Shown here: piece after piece, positions 44,559 to 57,231 of the stretch
How the letters are laid out: every line of letters starts with the position of its first letter
How positions within the stretch are numbered: the stretch's first letter is position 1
From: Collybia mongolica
Taxonomy: Eukaryota; Basidiomycota; Agaricomycetes; Agaricales; Clitocybaceae
Direction of reading: 5' to 3'
Length of the DNA: 64,000 nt
Assembly: GCA_013420905.1 (NCBI GenBank)
Contig: JAAXNY010000024.1
Span: 62,001-126,000 of the forward strand
The notes under the pieces: generated by a model
Seen by the model: the letters and a program-made list of their open reading frames with translations, nothing else
The model's database searches: none
What the model was told of the DNA's origin: nothing
Translations under genes and position numbers: made by a program

Positions 44559-45661
44559 GAGCGATGCTTGAGCCTCGCCTTGTTTTTCCACAGTATCCAG
44601 ACATTCGCTGCTTCGTTTGTACAATTGCTAGCGATTCGGAGCAGTTTGAATTCCATCTTGTCTATCTAACGTATTCTTATTTATATTTCATATTCTATAT
44701 GTAACACATACTCTCGAGTCTCTTCTTTCTGTATTTTCTTTTTTGTACGATACATTACTACAACATATCGTTGTCTCCCACGAATATCAGAGGATTTGCG
44801 CACTACTATCATAATCAGGATTTATTTCTGTCTTGTACATACGATCATTTGACTGAATCTGCCCCTTGAGCCTAGTCGACTTCGTTGTTGAATTTTCAAA
44901 TGATCCCGGGTTCCTTTTACGTGAGTGGTGGTAACAGGTGAAGAAAGAGAACCGGATGACCATTATCCTTCATGTTTCGGTCTTCCGACTTGAAAGGAAT
45001 CTTGTTGGTAGCTATACATGTGCTATATACTTCCAGCAAGAGACCCGACGTTGATCACGCAATTTCTCCCACTGCGTTCGATCCGAGTTCCTATTTATAC
45101 CCTATGACTGTTTCTTTGCGTATTTTAATCTCCAACCCCGAGCCATCCGGCACTCCCCCACGTTTTTAATAAACGTGATGAGCGGCCACCTACCATTTCA
45201 CCGAGCTGTTCTGATTATACCCCTTTATGATGTCCCTACTACACTTATGGTATTTCTCGACAATTGATGTTGATGATGCACAATGCACATTGTGAGAACA
45301 AAGATGTACGTCGTCACTTGCCCTTCTGAGAAACCAGAACCTGAACACATTCTCTTCGCTCATTGGTTGTAAAATATGAGCCGCATGCCCTTGCCCATGT
45401 ATTCAATGGCGAAATGATCGGAAGGTTCACAGCCTACTGACTCAAACGGTTCGTAACGCTACCCATTAATTACGTAGAGATAGGGTATCGGGCCGAATAT
45501 TAACACGCTTTTGAGACGCATTTAAATATCGCTTGTCCCCACAAATTCTCTACAGCCCACCAGTTGCCTTGACCATACACCTCTGGTACGTCGAACAGAA
45601 ACAAAAAATCTCCTTTATAAAGGTCCTTCATAATAACAAGTAACAGAGACCCTAAGAAACC
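44559..45661. other. No gene recognised
   Basis: Short frames only. It separates the paralogue gene from the F-box cluster and probably holds the promoter of the first F-box gene. Confidence 0.5.
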
Positions 45662-47026
45662 ATGCACTGTGAAACCCCGTTTATTCAGAAGCAAGCTGCT
45701 CGAATGCTCGTCGAAGCCCGAATGTCATCGTCAAATGAGATTCTGCCTGAACATGACAGTAAAATCGTACGGGACCTTATCACTGAAGTTGTTGGTGAAC
45801 TAGGCTCTGTGGATGCAGATATTTGGCATCTCGAAACCATCCTCAGTAATCTCCAAAATCGCCGCCAGGTACTACAATCACGCCTAGAGAGGTTGCGGTC
45901 GGGGGCACATAGGAAAGTGCCACCTGAAATCCTAGCGAAAGTTTTCAGATACTGTCATGACGAGGCGATACAATTACCACCGCAATACGCTCAGGATATT
46001 TGGTCCATTACTCAAGTGTGTTCGAAGTGGAGGGAGGTTGCCATTGCGGATCCACGGCTATGGAACCGATTGAGCATAGAGACGTCTCATGAACAAGATT
46101 TTGGGCTTACCTGCTTAATAGACGAAATCCTCCGCAATCGTGGCGGAGAAGGGAGGGTATCGTATAAGGTTGATATAAACAACCAGCAAGGATGGCAGGA
46201 GACACTCAACCTGACTTACACGTACCGTTCGCGTATCCGGAAATTAGAAATTCACTTTCTATCCACCTTGAACTTAGACGACTTTCAGATAGAGGCTTCC
46301 TGTGGGAGACATTCCACACAGCTCCAGTCCAATATTCGCATTACTTCACCCTGGACCCATCTTACCGACATATGTATTTTCAGAATCACGATCCCTATGT
46401 TTTCCCTCATTCTCCGTCATTCGATCCAGCTCGTCAACTGCCGAGTCATGGTGACGAAGGATCATACTATCCAGGACATTTCAGAAGGTCCTATCAGATT
46501 GGAGCTCCTCCAGACGCTGGATATAATGCAAATGTTTTGTAGCGGCTTCAGCGAGTTTTTAGCGCGCCTGGTGCTTCCAAGACTCAAAGCATTCAAAGTT
46601 GGATGTCTGCAGGATTGGCCGCAAGCAGGTATGATGAAGATGTTAGAGCAGTCCAGCTGCTCCCTGGAGATATTCGAAACCACATACCATGTACCGCCGG
46701 CCGTTCTCCCCACACTAATGAGCGCTATGCCGGACCTTACGACACTCAAGATTTACCTGCGCAGTCCTATTACGGAGTCCATACTTAACGAGATCAGGGT
46801 AAACAATTTGGCTCCGAAGCTGCGTAAACTGGAAGGCTGGGAGATACAATCGCTCCCCCCTTTTGTTGATTTGTTGCGGAGTCGCTGGACCGGGCCCGGC
46901 GAAGGAATTTGTGATGCTATTGTACGAATCCATGTTAAGTTTTTGGCGCCTGACGAGAAATATCTCCGAGACATCTTGCCTGAGTTAAAGAGGGATGGGC
47001 GGCGGATTCTTCTTAAAACGTATTAG
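45662..47026 (+). CDS. F-box protein (454 aa), first of the 45.7-50.9 kb cluster
   Basis: A coiled-coil-like helix at about residues 35-80 is followed by an F-box-like domain at about 85-138: KVPPEILAKVFRYC, ITQVCSKWREVAIADPRLWN. The rest is LRR-like sequence, with a segment RLVLPRLKAFKVG and a WPQ motif shared with the next two genes. It is a single exon and a predicted SCF ubiquitin-ligase adaptor. It shares with its neighbours an N-terminal SVDADI..L..L...RQ pattern. Confidence 0.85.
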   Translation: MHCETPFIQKQAARMLVEARMSSSNEILPEHDSKIVRDLITEVVGELGSVDADIWHLETILSNLQNRRQVLQSRLERLRSGAHRKVPPEILAKVFRYCHDEAIQLPPQYAQDIWSITQVCSKWREVAIADPRLWNRLSIETSHEQDFGLTCLIDEILRNRGGEGRVSYKVDINNQQGWQETLNLTYTYRSRIRKLEIHFLSTLNLDDFQIEASCGRHSTQLQSNIRITSPWTHLTDICIFRITIPMFSLILRHSIQLVNCRVMVTKDHTIQDISEGPIRLELLQTLDIMQMFCSGFSEFLARLVLPRLKAFKVGCLQDWPQAGMMKMLEQSSCSLEIFETTYHVPPAVLPTLMSAMPDLTTLKIYLRSPITESILNEIRVNNLAPKLRKLEGWEIQSLPPFVDLLRSRWTGPGEGICDAIVRIHVKFLAPDEKYLRDILPELKRDGRRILLKTY

Positions 47027-47589
47027 CTTTGGACTAGGGACCATAGATGAAGCATTACAATAGACCTTTTTCACCTTATGAACTTGGAATCGTCATTGGG
47101 CTTACGAAAGCGGCCATAATCGATACTTGTATCGGGGTGGAAGTGTAGCCCACATGTTAAATACATACATGTATCAGAGCTTGATCTTAAGCAAGTCCCC
47201 ATAGACTGATACGAGAGATGTCAAAGAGCGTACCCTATATAGACATATCACCACATTAGAATATACACGACCGGAAAACCCTCGCGCTCTACGTCCAGGA
47301 AATCGGCCAGGGAGTAGTGTCGAGGGTCGTGTGACTGGAGCTCATGAAGCTCATGAATGTACTTAGTTGTCACTGCTGATGGAAAGACTTTGAACGATAA
47401 ATATGGGAGCCGACACGTCAACTGGAACGTCGGGCGGCACAGCACCGTGATTACGCAATCAGCCTCAAACTCAAAACCGAAGCTCGAACGTGCCCACGTG
47501 CCCTATGCCCAGTCTCATAGATATTATCTGATCCAAACCAGAAATAACAGGTATTTAGTTAAGGTTTCCGAACATCGATATAGGTGCTG

Positions 47590-48834
47590 ATGTACACTTA
47601 CAGCTGGTGGGCAGCCCTAACAATGGGTTCATCTTTTTTGTCTAATCGAAAATGGCTGAAACAAATGAGCCTTGTGGCTCATACCTTGACGTCAAATGAA
47701 ACTCTGTTGGAAGACCACAGGATTGTAGTACGGGAGTTAATCGACGAGAAATCTCATGAACTTGAGTCTGTGGATGTGGATATTTCGCGACTCCGGCAAG
47801 TCCTCAATAGTCTCGTGGATCACCGACAGAACATCCTCTCCGAGATTACAAGATTGGAAACAGCGATAGCACCACACAGGACAATGCCACGCGAAATCTT
47901 AGAGAAGATATTTAGGTCCTGCGATCCCCCTAGTGTTCATCTTCCGCCCAGATTCACTCGCCCTCAGGCTATTTGGACGATTGTTCAAGTGTGTCCTCGC
48001 TGGAGGCAGATTGCCATCGCAGATCCAGTCCTATGGGGAAAAATTGAATTAAAGGGCTCATGGGCAACCCGGGAGGACGCAAAACAAGCCCTGAACCATT
48101 TAATCCATGACATCTTTGTCAACAGAGGTAGCCAGGGAATCGTGGAACTCCGAACGCGCATCACAAGTGATGCAGAATGGGAGCGTATACTCAACCTAAT
48201 GCGAAAGTATCCCTCCAGACTTCAGAAACTTGACATTGTATTTCCTCGAAGCTACCAAACCGACAACATTTACATAGATTTACCGCCAACGGACGATCAG
48301 ATGTGTATGGAGGCGACGTCGTTGGATCGTCCCCCCTCCGCAGAACCCGCACTACCTGTCTATGGAACGCGGTCCCATTTGACCCATCTCAGTATCGACT
48401 TAATCGCCATTCCCGCACTATGCCGTATTCTTCGTCACTGTGATCGGCTCATAGACTTCAAAGTCATTCTCACAGAGAGCAAAGTACTGGACGATTCCTC
48501 ACCAGAGCCCATCACGTTGGAGTCACTCAATTCCATAGTTATCAAACAAGACCGCGGCGTCGTAATCGACAAAATCTTAGATGCCCTCACTTTACCATCG
48601 TTGAAACACCTGAATTTCGGATATCTGACGCTCTGGCCGCAAGAGAGCTTATTGGATCTCATCGAGCGGTCAGGATGCACACTCGAAACTTTGGAAACGA
48701 ATCAAGCATATTTTCTTTCAACCGACATCCCAGAATTGGTGATGGCGATTCCGGGACTCACAGTAGTTGAAGCTCACGATGAACACTCGGCCTCTCGACA
48801 AGCGCTTTATAAGATCAGTCTGGGTGGGAAATAG
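47590..48834 (+). CDS. F-box protein (up to 414 aa), second of the cluster
   Basis: The open frame begins at 47584 with a GTG; the first ATG is 47590, and a later ATG (about residue 26 from there) would fit the start of the paralogue better. The coiled-coil segment is followed by an F-box-like domain at about 98-150: TMPREILEKIFRSC, IVQVCPRWRQIAIADPVLWG. The LRR-like part includes LPSLKHLNFGYLTLWPQESLLDLIERSGC, here cited only by its WPQE core. Compared with the neighbour at 45662 it lacks about the last 40 residues, so the C-terminus may be truncated. Single exon. Confidence 0.8.
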   Translation: MYTYSWWAALTMGSSFLSNRKWLKQMSLVAHTLTSNETLLEDHRIVVRELIDEKSHELESVDVDISRLRQVLNSLVDHRQNILSEITRLETAIAPHRTMPREILEKIFRSCDPPSVHLPPRFTRPQAIWTIVQVCPRWRQIAIADPVLWGKIELKGSWATREDAKQALNHLIHDIFVNRGSQGIVELRTRITSDAEWERILNLMRKYPSRLQKLDIVFPRSYQTDNIYIDLPPTDDQMCMEATSLDRPPSAEPALPVYGTRSHLTHLSIDLIAIPALCRILRHCDRLIDFKVILTESKVLDDSSPEPITLESLNSIVIKQDRGVVIDKILDALTLPSLKHLNFGYLTLWPQESLLDLIERSGCTLETLETNQAYFLSTDIPELVMAIPGLTVVEAHDEHSASRQALYKISLGGK

Positions 48835-49460
48835 CATCGTTCTGCGCATCCGCGAAGGTATCACAGGATTGGTGGTATTCCGGATGAAGTGATGCGCAGT
48901 ATTATATAGATGCAGTCCTACGTTCTCGTTCGAACAGAGAGTACTTTTGAGCATCGATCAAGGTTGTAAGGACATACCCATACTGTAAACCGGTGCTCCA
49001 TAGAAGCCAGTTCATCGCCCCGATATCGGGAGTATTGCGTTTGTAGAAATAAAACGCTGATCTACGGCGAGTATAATGAGGCCAATTAAAAGATGTAGAG
49101 AGATATGGCAGGACGAACTAAATTTTCGGCCCTTGAGGTCCTGGCCAGGGGAAATCCAAATAGAATCTCGGGCTTATCTAGGATGAAACGATCTGGCGAA
49201 AGCATAGTAATCGAGCAGACAACGTCTTCAGCAGGTGAATGTAGAGGTCCGGAAAAGGTTAGTCTGAAGCCGGCGATGAACGTGAAAAACCATGGGGGAG
49301 CTTTACATATCGTTGAAACGACTCAACGGAAACTTCAAACATTGTTACATCATAAAATTAGGCCAGACGGAGTTTGAAATAGGAGCACGTGCAAGCCGCC
49401 AGGATTTTGATCGTTGACCAACCAGACACCTATTCATCGTGTAGCCCGACCACCGACCGG
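48835..49460. other. Short intergenic region with unsupported frame
   Basis: A 90-codon plus-strand frame at 49105-49377 has no recognised motif. The region is most likely the promoter of the next F-box gene. Confidence 0.45.
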
Positions 49461-50921
49461 ATGAAAACCAGGCAGGAACTCGAAGCTGGTGCCCAAAACA
49501 ACGAGATTCCGGACGATTTAGATCGTCTCCTTGCCCAAGAAATGATAAAAGAAGTCCAGAACGATCTGGATACCATTGAAGTCCAAATTGCAAATACTCG
49601 ATCGATTTTGGATGACCTGTTAAAGCGCCAGGAAGAGGGCGTCGCGCGAATGGAACAGTTACGGGTTTGGGGAGCTCCTCAGAAGTATATGCCACCAGAG
49701 ATTCTCGCGAAGGTTTTCATATTTTGCCTCAACGGAAATCACGTCCCAGTTCCGCCCATATTATTCAAACAGATGCCGTGGATACTGGGACAAGTTTGCT
49801 CTAGGTGGCGGAATATATGCCTTGCTGAACCGAACCTATGGGATAATATTGCTCTGCAATCGTTTAGATCTTATCCTGCGCGCGCCATGGAAGAAGTCCT
49901 TCGTCGAAACCATCCAGGGAGGGCCAAGTTAAATCACATTTCACCCGAATTCACTCACCTTATTCTCCCCACACTCCACCTCAATCCTGAAAAAATAAAA
50001 TCTATAGAGTTCTTTCCGATCACTCAGCTGAGCACAGATTTTCTAACTCTGCTCCCCTCGTTCGAAAGGTTGGAATCCTTGCATATATCCTTCTGGTTTG
50101 ACATGCCAGCCTTGTCGCGTTTCCCAGGTTTCTCTGCCCTACCAGCACTTCGCAATTTGACACTATCATGCCCAAACTATAATCCGTTGTCACTCCACAA
50201 TTCCTTGATTGACCCAAATGATACGGTGTGGGAGCGCCTGCTCTCTTTAAACATCAAAAGCGGCGTTCCCATCCCTCCATCTATGATGTTAACCATTTTA
50301 TACCAATGCAAATCCCTCACCAATTGCTCGATACACCTCGCAGGGGAACAAAAATCGGATAGGCCTGATGCACAAATCACACATGTAGTGTGCACCACAA
50401 TACAGTCAATGACTGTGAAGTCGAAATATTCCGTTTTAAAGAGGTTCTTTTCATCCATTGCCCTTCCCTCTCTCAGAGAATTAGAAATTGGTGCAGAGAG
50501 ATTTTGGCCGCAACGGGAGCTTCTCGATTTTGTCAGTCGATCGTGCTGTCCCCTGAAGAGATTTATAGCTAGTGATAGCCGGGCTCCGGTACAGTGTGTG
50601 GCACCAATCATGCGTGCTCTACAGGATGTTGAAGAGTTCAGTATATTCGCAAAGCTTGGGCTGACGGATTCACTCGTCGATACCATGATTTCGGACAACT
50701 TGCTTCCTCTTGTGACATGCTTTTCTGGCAGGTTTGTCTCTAGTCGTGCGGCGTTACGGTTCCTGGAGGCTACATGGACCCGCAAAGGATCCACAGGAGT
50801 TCTGGGAAGGAAAATCAAGGTCGCTTACCAATATCGTGCTGGGGACGACAACCAACTTCAAGAGTTCCACAGATTGCGTCAGGCAGTGGAAGGTACCTCT
50901 ATCATAGTCACATTAGATTAG
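49461..50921 (+). CDS. F-box protein (486 aa), third of the cluster
   Basis: The frame is open from 49389, but the first ATG is 49461, so that start is used. A strong coiled-coil segment at about residues 20-65 is followed by an F-box-like domain at about 76-129: YMPPEILAKVFIFC, LGQVCSRWRNICLAEPNLWD. LRR-like blocks follow, including LPSFERLESLHIS, LPALRNLTLS and LPSLRELEIG with the shared FWPQRELLDF. A predicted SCF adaptor. The pseudogene immediately downstream is derived from a relative of this gene. Confidence 0.85.
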   Translation: MKTRQELEAGAQNNEIPDDLDRLLAQEMIKEVQNDLDTIEVQIANTRSILDDLLKRQEEGVARMEQLRVWGAPQKYMPPEILAKVFIFCLNGNHVPVPPILFKQMPWILGQVCSRWRNICLAEPNLWDNIALQSFRSYPARAMEEVLRRNHPGRAKLNHISPEFTHLILPTLHLNPEKIKSIEFFPITQLSTDFLTLLPSFERLESLHISFWFDMPALSRFPGFSALPALRNLTLSCPNYNPLSLHNSLIDPNDTVWERLLSLNIKSGVPIPPSMMLTILYQCKSLTNCSIHLAGEQKSDRPDAQITHVVCTTIQSMTVKSKYSVLKRFFSSIALPSLRELEIGAERFWPQRELLDFVSRSCCPLKRFIASDSRAPVQCVAPIMRALQDVEEFSIFAKLGLTDSLVDTMISDNLLPLVTCFSGRFVSSRAALRFLEATWTRKGSTGVLGRKIKVAYQYRAGDDNQLQEFHRLRQAVEGTSIIVTLD

Positions 50922-51239
50922 GGCGTATACTGGGATCATGTCAAATAGATATAATACTCTTCCGCAGGCCCAACTCCATTTTCGAACGGTGACAACCTCC
51001 CCCGAGCTTCTTCCACTGCAGACCATGTTTTAGCACCTAATTATCCACATCTGATTTCTATCGAGCAAGCCGACCTCATAATCCGATTGCGAGCGATTCA
51101 GTAAGCGTCTGTGCCATGAGAAAAGCGGGAGCGACTCACTCAAAATCCGTATCGTTCTAGACTAAACATTCAATAAACTGATACTTGTCCGTCATGCAGT
51201 ATTCTACTGTGCCAACGACGTCTACCAATGCAAATCAAA

Positions 51240-52115
51240 ACATTGTAGAACAAGAGAGGGGTTTGGGGCATTAGACGGTGAGTCTCCAACAAAATGCTGG
51301 GAAATGAAGATCGTCAGCTCGTTGGAGAAACGTTATCTGAGACAAACAGTGACCTCAGGGTTCTCATTATCCAGATCGCTGGTATGCGAGGCCGATCTCA
51401 TTGCATTGAAGGGGTGTCGCGAAAAGGTCATTGGGCGCATAGACAAACTTCAAGTATGGACTGCCCCATCTAAGGACGTGTCTTCCTTGTCAATGCCTTG
51501 GGCGTTGCCTCATCGAGATGGCGGGAGTTTTCATTTCAGAACAGTATTGCATTTCGGCGCTGCAGAAATATCCTCACTCTGCCCTGGAAGAGGTCAGGCG
51601 ATGTAGACAGAGGTCGAAGTCCTTAAAGATTGAAATAACAGAAGATGATGCGACTCAGCGAGGTTCCTTCTTTTGAGCAGTTGGAAACATTGTCGATCAA
51701 ATGTGGTCGTGGTAAGGACACCGTCTCTCCAGTTTATACATCGCCAGCCCTCCGCAAACTTTCCTTGGTAAATGGAGTGCACAAGACTACGCGTACGCTA
51801 CATAATTCCTGGGTCGATCCTCCATGCCATATATATGCGCACCCCACATGTTTGGAAATCGCAAAGATCGGCGCATTTATGTCGATAATTCTGAGACTTC
51901 TGTAACAATGTAGAATGCTAATCAAATGCTCAACGTTCCTTATCGCACCATTAGATAATGCCTAAGAAGGCACTGCATCTGTCATGGTCCCGATCTTACA
52001 GTTTCTCAGGATTAACATGGGCTTCCTGAATCTGGCCACTTTTTTTCGCATCGATCGCGCTCCCTTCCCTCAATGTGTTTGAAATAAACAGTGGTTCGCA
52101 GTTTCCGCGATATGT
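51240..52115 (+). pseudogene. F-box pseudogene related to the gene at 49461
   Basis: Pieces in different frames match the upstream gene in order: RIDKLQVWTAPSKD (cf. RMEQLRVWGAPQKY), PSFEQLETLSIKC (cf. PSFERLESLHIS), SPALRKLSLVNG with LHNSWVDP (cf. LPALRNLTLS and LHNSLIDP), then a frameshifted remnant of the FFSSIALPSL..FWPQ region near 52045-52110. The F-box core is lost and several frameshifts and stops occur. Confidence 0.75.
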
Positions 52116-55100
52116 ATGTAGAACTCTGAGGACCAGTTTGATAGATAATAGATACAAGGGTGGTACGTTGACATATATAAGATACAACAAGTTACCAGCT
52201 TTCTGTCGGAGAAGAATTAAACAGGGACATTTAATGGTTACTATCATACACGAGTTCAACGCTCTTTTCTACGTTAATGTGCATGGGTGGGAATTGTACG
52301 TTATTACTTGGCAACGCTGAACCCTGCGATTGCGTCAGAAAAAAGGGCAAGGTATCAGAATAGGGGACGTACGAGTGGGTCTCGGAATTGTAAGGTCTGG
52401 CGTCGTGAACTGCGGATGTCGGACTGGGGTGAAAGCTCGTGCGTTATTTGCGAACGGCGAAGCCCATGGCGAGTGTTCAATCTATTGTTATTGGCATGGG
52501 TTATTGTCATGTTGAGAATTTATATTTGTGACTAACGTTGCTATGAGAGAGTTCGCGTATACTACGCATATTATGTTGAATGAGAGTCTTGAATATATTT
52601 TAATGTTTCACACATTTTCCAATCACAAAATGTAGCCCCATAAAGATCAAATTGTTGTTCATGGTCAACCACTATGAGGTGCTTCAGTGGCTGGGACAGT
52701 TAATATGTTATGCAACCCACACATATCATAGATACAATCGTTCCGGCGCTAAATTGAAGGAGTCGGCCCTTATCCACACCGACAAGGATTCAGACGCACC
52801 ATGTCAACGATCCAATCTCTAAGGCGTACAAGATCAGGGCGTCGATGACATGGTCTAGACTGGAGGTTCTCATCAGGAAGCGTGCGCGACAGACCAAGTA
52901 AACGAACTTACGTTAAGGAACTTGCCCGGCTATTCTGAAGCAGCAAGAAAAGAAAGAGAGTAATAAGAATGTCGACCGTTGACGAAAGTGCCAATCCGAG
53001 GGAGAATAGCCACTAGTGTGGAGAGTCAAACAGAAAGGCCATAAAAAAGTAGAAAAAGTGACTAACTCTGAACCTAAATTTAAAGGTGGTAAAGCTCTGC
53101 ACGTGGATCCTGGGATAGGTGATATGCATGCGTAATAAATGGAATGTGAAATAAACGCTACATTTCAGCACTCGTAGCTGTTACGAAAGGGTTTGGGTGA
53201 GACGTTTCAGTTGGATCCTAAAGGCACTCACCAAAAGCAGAGACTATCATTTGATCGTATCAGTGGATTTCGATTTAAGCGGGGAACAGATTTCCTCACA
53301 CATTCGGCCGATTGCAAGGAGAATCTGTGTTGGTAAATATCACCATGGATACAAAAGCGGTGAAGTGGTTGCTCACGATGAGACCTGTCATATACCAATT
53401 CCTTTTACTAACTATGAGAGTAAACATTGATCAATCAGCAATACCTAAGGACAGAGGAATCGCAGCTCACGTAAATGTATCCGATGAGTGAAGAAACTTC
53501 CAAGATATTAGACTTGAGAAGCTCCACACAACACAGCTCTTACCATTGAACGAGAAAAGTGAGAACGGCCTATCATTTTTGGAGCCTTAGATGCATCCTC
53601 AGAAAGACATTAAATGGACTCACTGTGAATACTATTGTGAGCTAGCGAAAAGGTTAGGTTTATGACTCGTGGTGTGGGAGGTTGGTTCGTACCGAAAGGC
53701 ATCTGGGCGGCGCATAACATAAAAATGAGTATAAGAACCTTGGGTCTAGTACACTTACAAGGGAATTGTATCAACAACAGCAACATTCCCGTAATACACT
53801 ATGAGGTACTCCCAAATGGCTGCCCAGGTAAGTCCGGTGTGAACTATATCAAGGCACCTGCACGATAATTACGGCCTGAAGGAAATGAGGCGAAAGTTTG
53901 CATACCATACGGTCAGGACCTATAAACCGAAATGAAACAATGTAGGCGACACAAACCATGAACATACCAATGCTTTATGGAAGGGCAAATCCGACGGATA
54001 GAGTTTGAGGTAGACTATGGATTGTACTGCAACCATACCAGAAAGCCTGAGGACACAATTGAGAAGAGACATCCATTGCCGGAGCAAACGACAACATACC
54101 CAGTCGAGAAAAGCCCACCCAACAGGAGCGCGCCTTGAGTTCGCGGGATGTCGATCATCGCTGCGTCAGTGCTGGCCATACTTAGTGGTCAGATGTTGAA
54201 AGTGGAAGCAGGAGGTACCTCCTAGGAACAAAATTATATGAGTTCCCGAAGAATGCTATGTTCGAAAAGCCGAACAGCAATTCCACATCTGTCATACCAC
54301 TCACCTGGAATGCCGGAAAGCAGAACAGAGTTGGGTGTTCATCAGCTCTTCAAATTCTAGGGGCAGAAAACCCAATGGGTCAATCTTTTATGCCATTAAT
54401 AATTGAATTCGACGTACTCAGGGGACACATGGAGGAGGTCCTTCGGACGACTAAAATTCTCATGCCACTGTTCATCAAACACTGTGGACATCTGACGAGA
54501 AAGTTTATTTTTGACTCACCTCGTTTCCGGTATCATTGAAAGCGCGGAACCCATAATCTCTGTGGGCGAAGTTCGGTCAAGCCTTCGTTCTTCTGGCGCG
54601 CGCAAAGCTCTGAAATACACCATGTCACGACCAACCCCTTGGAGGGGGGTACACGGGGCATGATGAGGCGATATAGATATGGGGGGGGGAATCAGGAACA
54701 GCGTGTCGACGTCCCTCAAGGTCCGCGAATCAGATCAAAGGTTTATTCTCGTTGGTAGGTCCATTTTTCATGAAATTGCAATGCATCAAGATCCGCGCGC
54801 CAAGGCAATAACTGAAACCATGCGCGGGGCAGTTCAGACACGAAGATGGAGGACACGAGTAATAATTAGGGAATCGTAGCGTTTATCGCTGACAGAAAGG
54901 AACCGAATCTCGTGCGAAAAACGAATGGTCGCTGGAGAACGTCTGACTCCCGGAGACTGCCTATAACACACGCCCTGCTGTATACGACTTCTGAGTATAG
55001 CATGTGCCTTAAAGTATATTTCTCATGGAAAGTCACGCCGCTAAGGAGCACGAGTCAAGGATTAGCTTAGGCAAGCGATGAGCCGAGTTGATAGAGCTAC

Positions 55101-57231
55101 AGATATATTTTCTCGCTATTAGTCACAGTCCACCAGAGAGATGTGAACAAAAACTCACGATAAATGGAGGGGCGTCCTGAAGAAGGCCCGGTAGGAACGG
55201 GAGACAACGAAAATAATATTTTTTTTTGGTTTTCGTGTACGCCAAAGTTGGATGGAATCCCACCCGATCGCCGCGCCGTGAAGGCCGTAGGCGCTAACCT
55301 AACCAGCGCTCGAGTGCTAAATCAAGATGCCACACTTTCTAGACACGTTTGATGGTCTCGAGGCATGTAATTTTGAATTCCCATTGTTGCGTATAATGGT
55401 AGACGACGCCTAAATCTCGGTATCCGTTGCCTCAGCTTAGCGAGATCTGGTCGTGCCTTGATATATTCGAGATGCGCCGTCCTCAGATGGCCAGTCGATC
55501 CAGTTTCAAAATACAGTTTTAGAATGTGTATGTTTGCGTATCATCACAGATCTGACAGCGGCATGAAGACCGGGATGGAAGCACGCCCAGCACGCTTGAC
55601 ATACACATAACATCGAGAGTTTGTGGACGCACGTGTCTGGCGCCTTCAACATCATTATAACATCCTGAAGGCGTGTGCATCAGCATGAACCGGGGCGAGG
55701 TCTGATACTCACTGTGACTCGTGGCAATCCTAATGATACTATGCATCACTTGTATCGGCATCCTGTCAGCCATCGTCGAAGCTTAGGTTTTTTAGGGTTA
55801 AAGATGTAGCTGGATCAGTGTTCTGTTGGAAAAATATCAGAAACCAAACGGCAAGACAGGCGCGCGACAAACCGGGGCTCGAGGACCTTTCCAAAACTAG
55901 AACCTCATCGATGATTTACCAAAGCCATAGTCGTGGCTCGCCTTGCGCTATACATGCAGCGACGGGGCTTCCAATCCAATGGAAAGTGACAGTCGCACTG
56001 GGTTGAGTACCAAAGGGCATTCATTTATCTCGGAGGCTGCATGAACAAGCACAAGCAAATGTTGGGTGTGCTAGGAGGGGCGTCTGTCCAGGGTATAATA
56101 AGATTCAAATCTGTGGGTGGTAATGTTAGCGTGGAGCCTTCGAGAAGACGACCAATTGGTGGGACTGTACAAGGCAACAACTCCGTTTTCTGGCCCTATA
56201 AGTCAGTTTTCATCAGATCTAACTGTACAGCTCTGTTACCGAGCGTATATCCTCTTATTGAGCCAGGCTTAGTTGAAATGGCGGAACGAGGGAGTTGGGA
56301 GCGCTCGTCGCAGAAAGAGATTTTGGATCCAAGTCGAACGATTCAGCGACGCGTGACAGCAGAGCCCCGTGACCCTGTTAACGTGATCTGGATGATGCGG
56401 CGTGTCGCGCGATGACCACATAGAAACAAAAAAAATGATCTCATGTACATACGACACAATATGTTTTTTGCGACATCATTCCTCTAAAAACGCATCGTTC
56501 TCATCCACAGCTGCACCCACACCCGCGTTTGCATTATGGAACCACCACTCACGGAAGTTCCCCCTCCCACCCCTCAGGGTCTGGAATTGTATTCGCGAAG
56601 GTTGATGAGTCCGACTTTGTTCTCTTCGCTCCCAATTTCTCCTTTGCAGCCCCTGTCGTTGGCGCGGCGCGGTCGTTTATGTTCGTGACGAAAGACAATG
56701 CTGGCTCAAGCCCGGTGTGGGATCAAAGTACTTGCCCTGTAGCTTTCTTGTAGGGAAGGGTGCAGTGAGTGCCGAGGCTGGGATGTGGGGGCGTCGGTTG
56801 GTAATTGCGGAGTGAAGATAGCATAAGAGTTTGTACGGAGAGCGCGAAGGGGTAGGTGTCGAATATGTTGAGGGCGCGTTTCTGCCGGGAGGGAAGGGGG
56901 GTTGAGTTTTGGTTGGGTTGTGTGAGTAAGAAGGGGTGGGAAAGTGGAACAAAATGAAGGAAAGGGATAGGGAACGAGGAATAAAGTTTGCAACTGAAGC
57001 TATAGCGAAATCAAACAGAAGAGACTCACTCGAACGACCCCGACCTCCGCCCATCCATACCTCAACAAGAACTACGCATCGCACACAATGCCCAAGCCCG
57101 AGGCGACACCGGATGGTGCGACCGCACCGCATGAGTATGTATGGACGGTGAATACTGCATCAGGCAAATACACCTGAATCCGAATCCTGGCACACCGATA
57201 CAGAGAGAAGTATGGGCAAATCGCGCATGTC
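52116..57231. other. Long stretch without recognisable genes
   Basis: No frame over about 150 codons, and those present (for example 57132-56677, minus) are low-complexity. Parts of 53.7-54.5 kb have a retroelement-like feel, but no diagnostic motif is seen. A Pro-rich, CT-rich stretch lies around 56.8-57.1 kb. Confidence 0.45.

Noticed and set aside
52700..54540. Possible Ty1/copia polyprotein remnants
   Set aside because: Frames are broken everywhere and I could not find an integrase, reverse transcriptase or protease motif that I trust.
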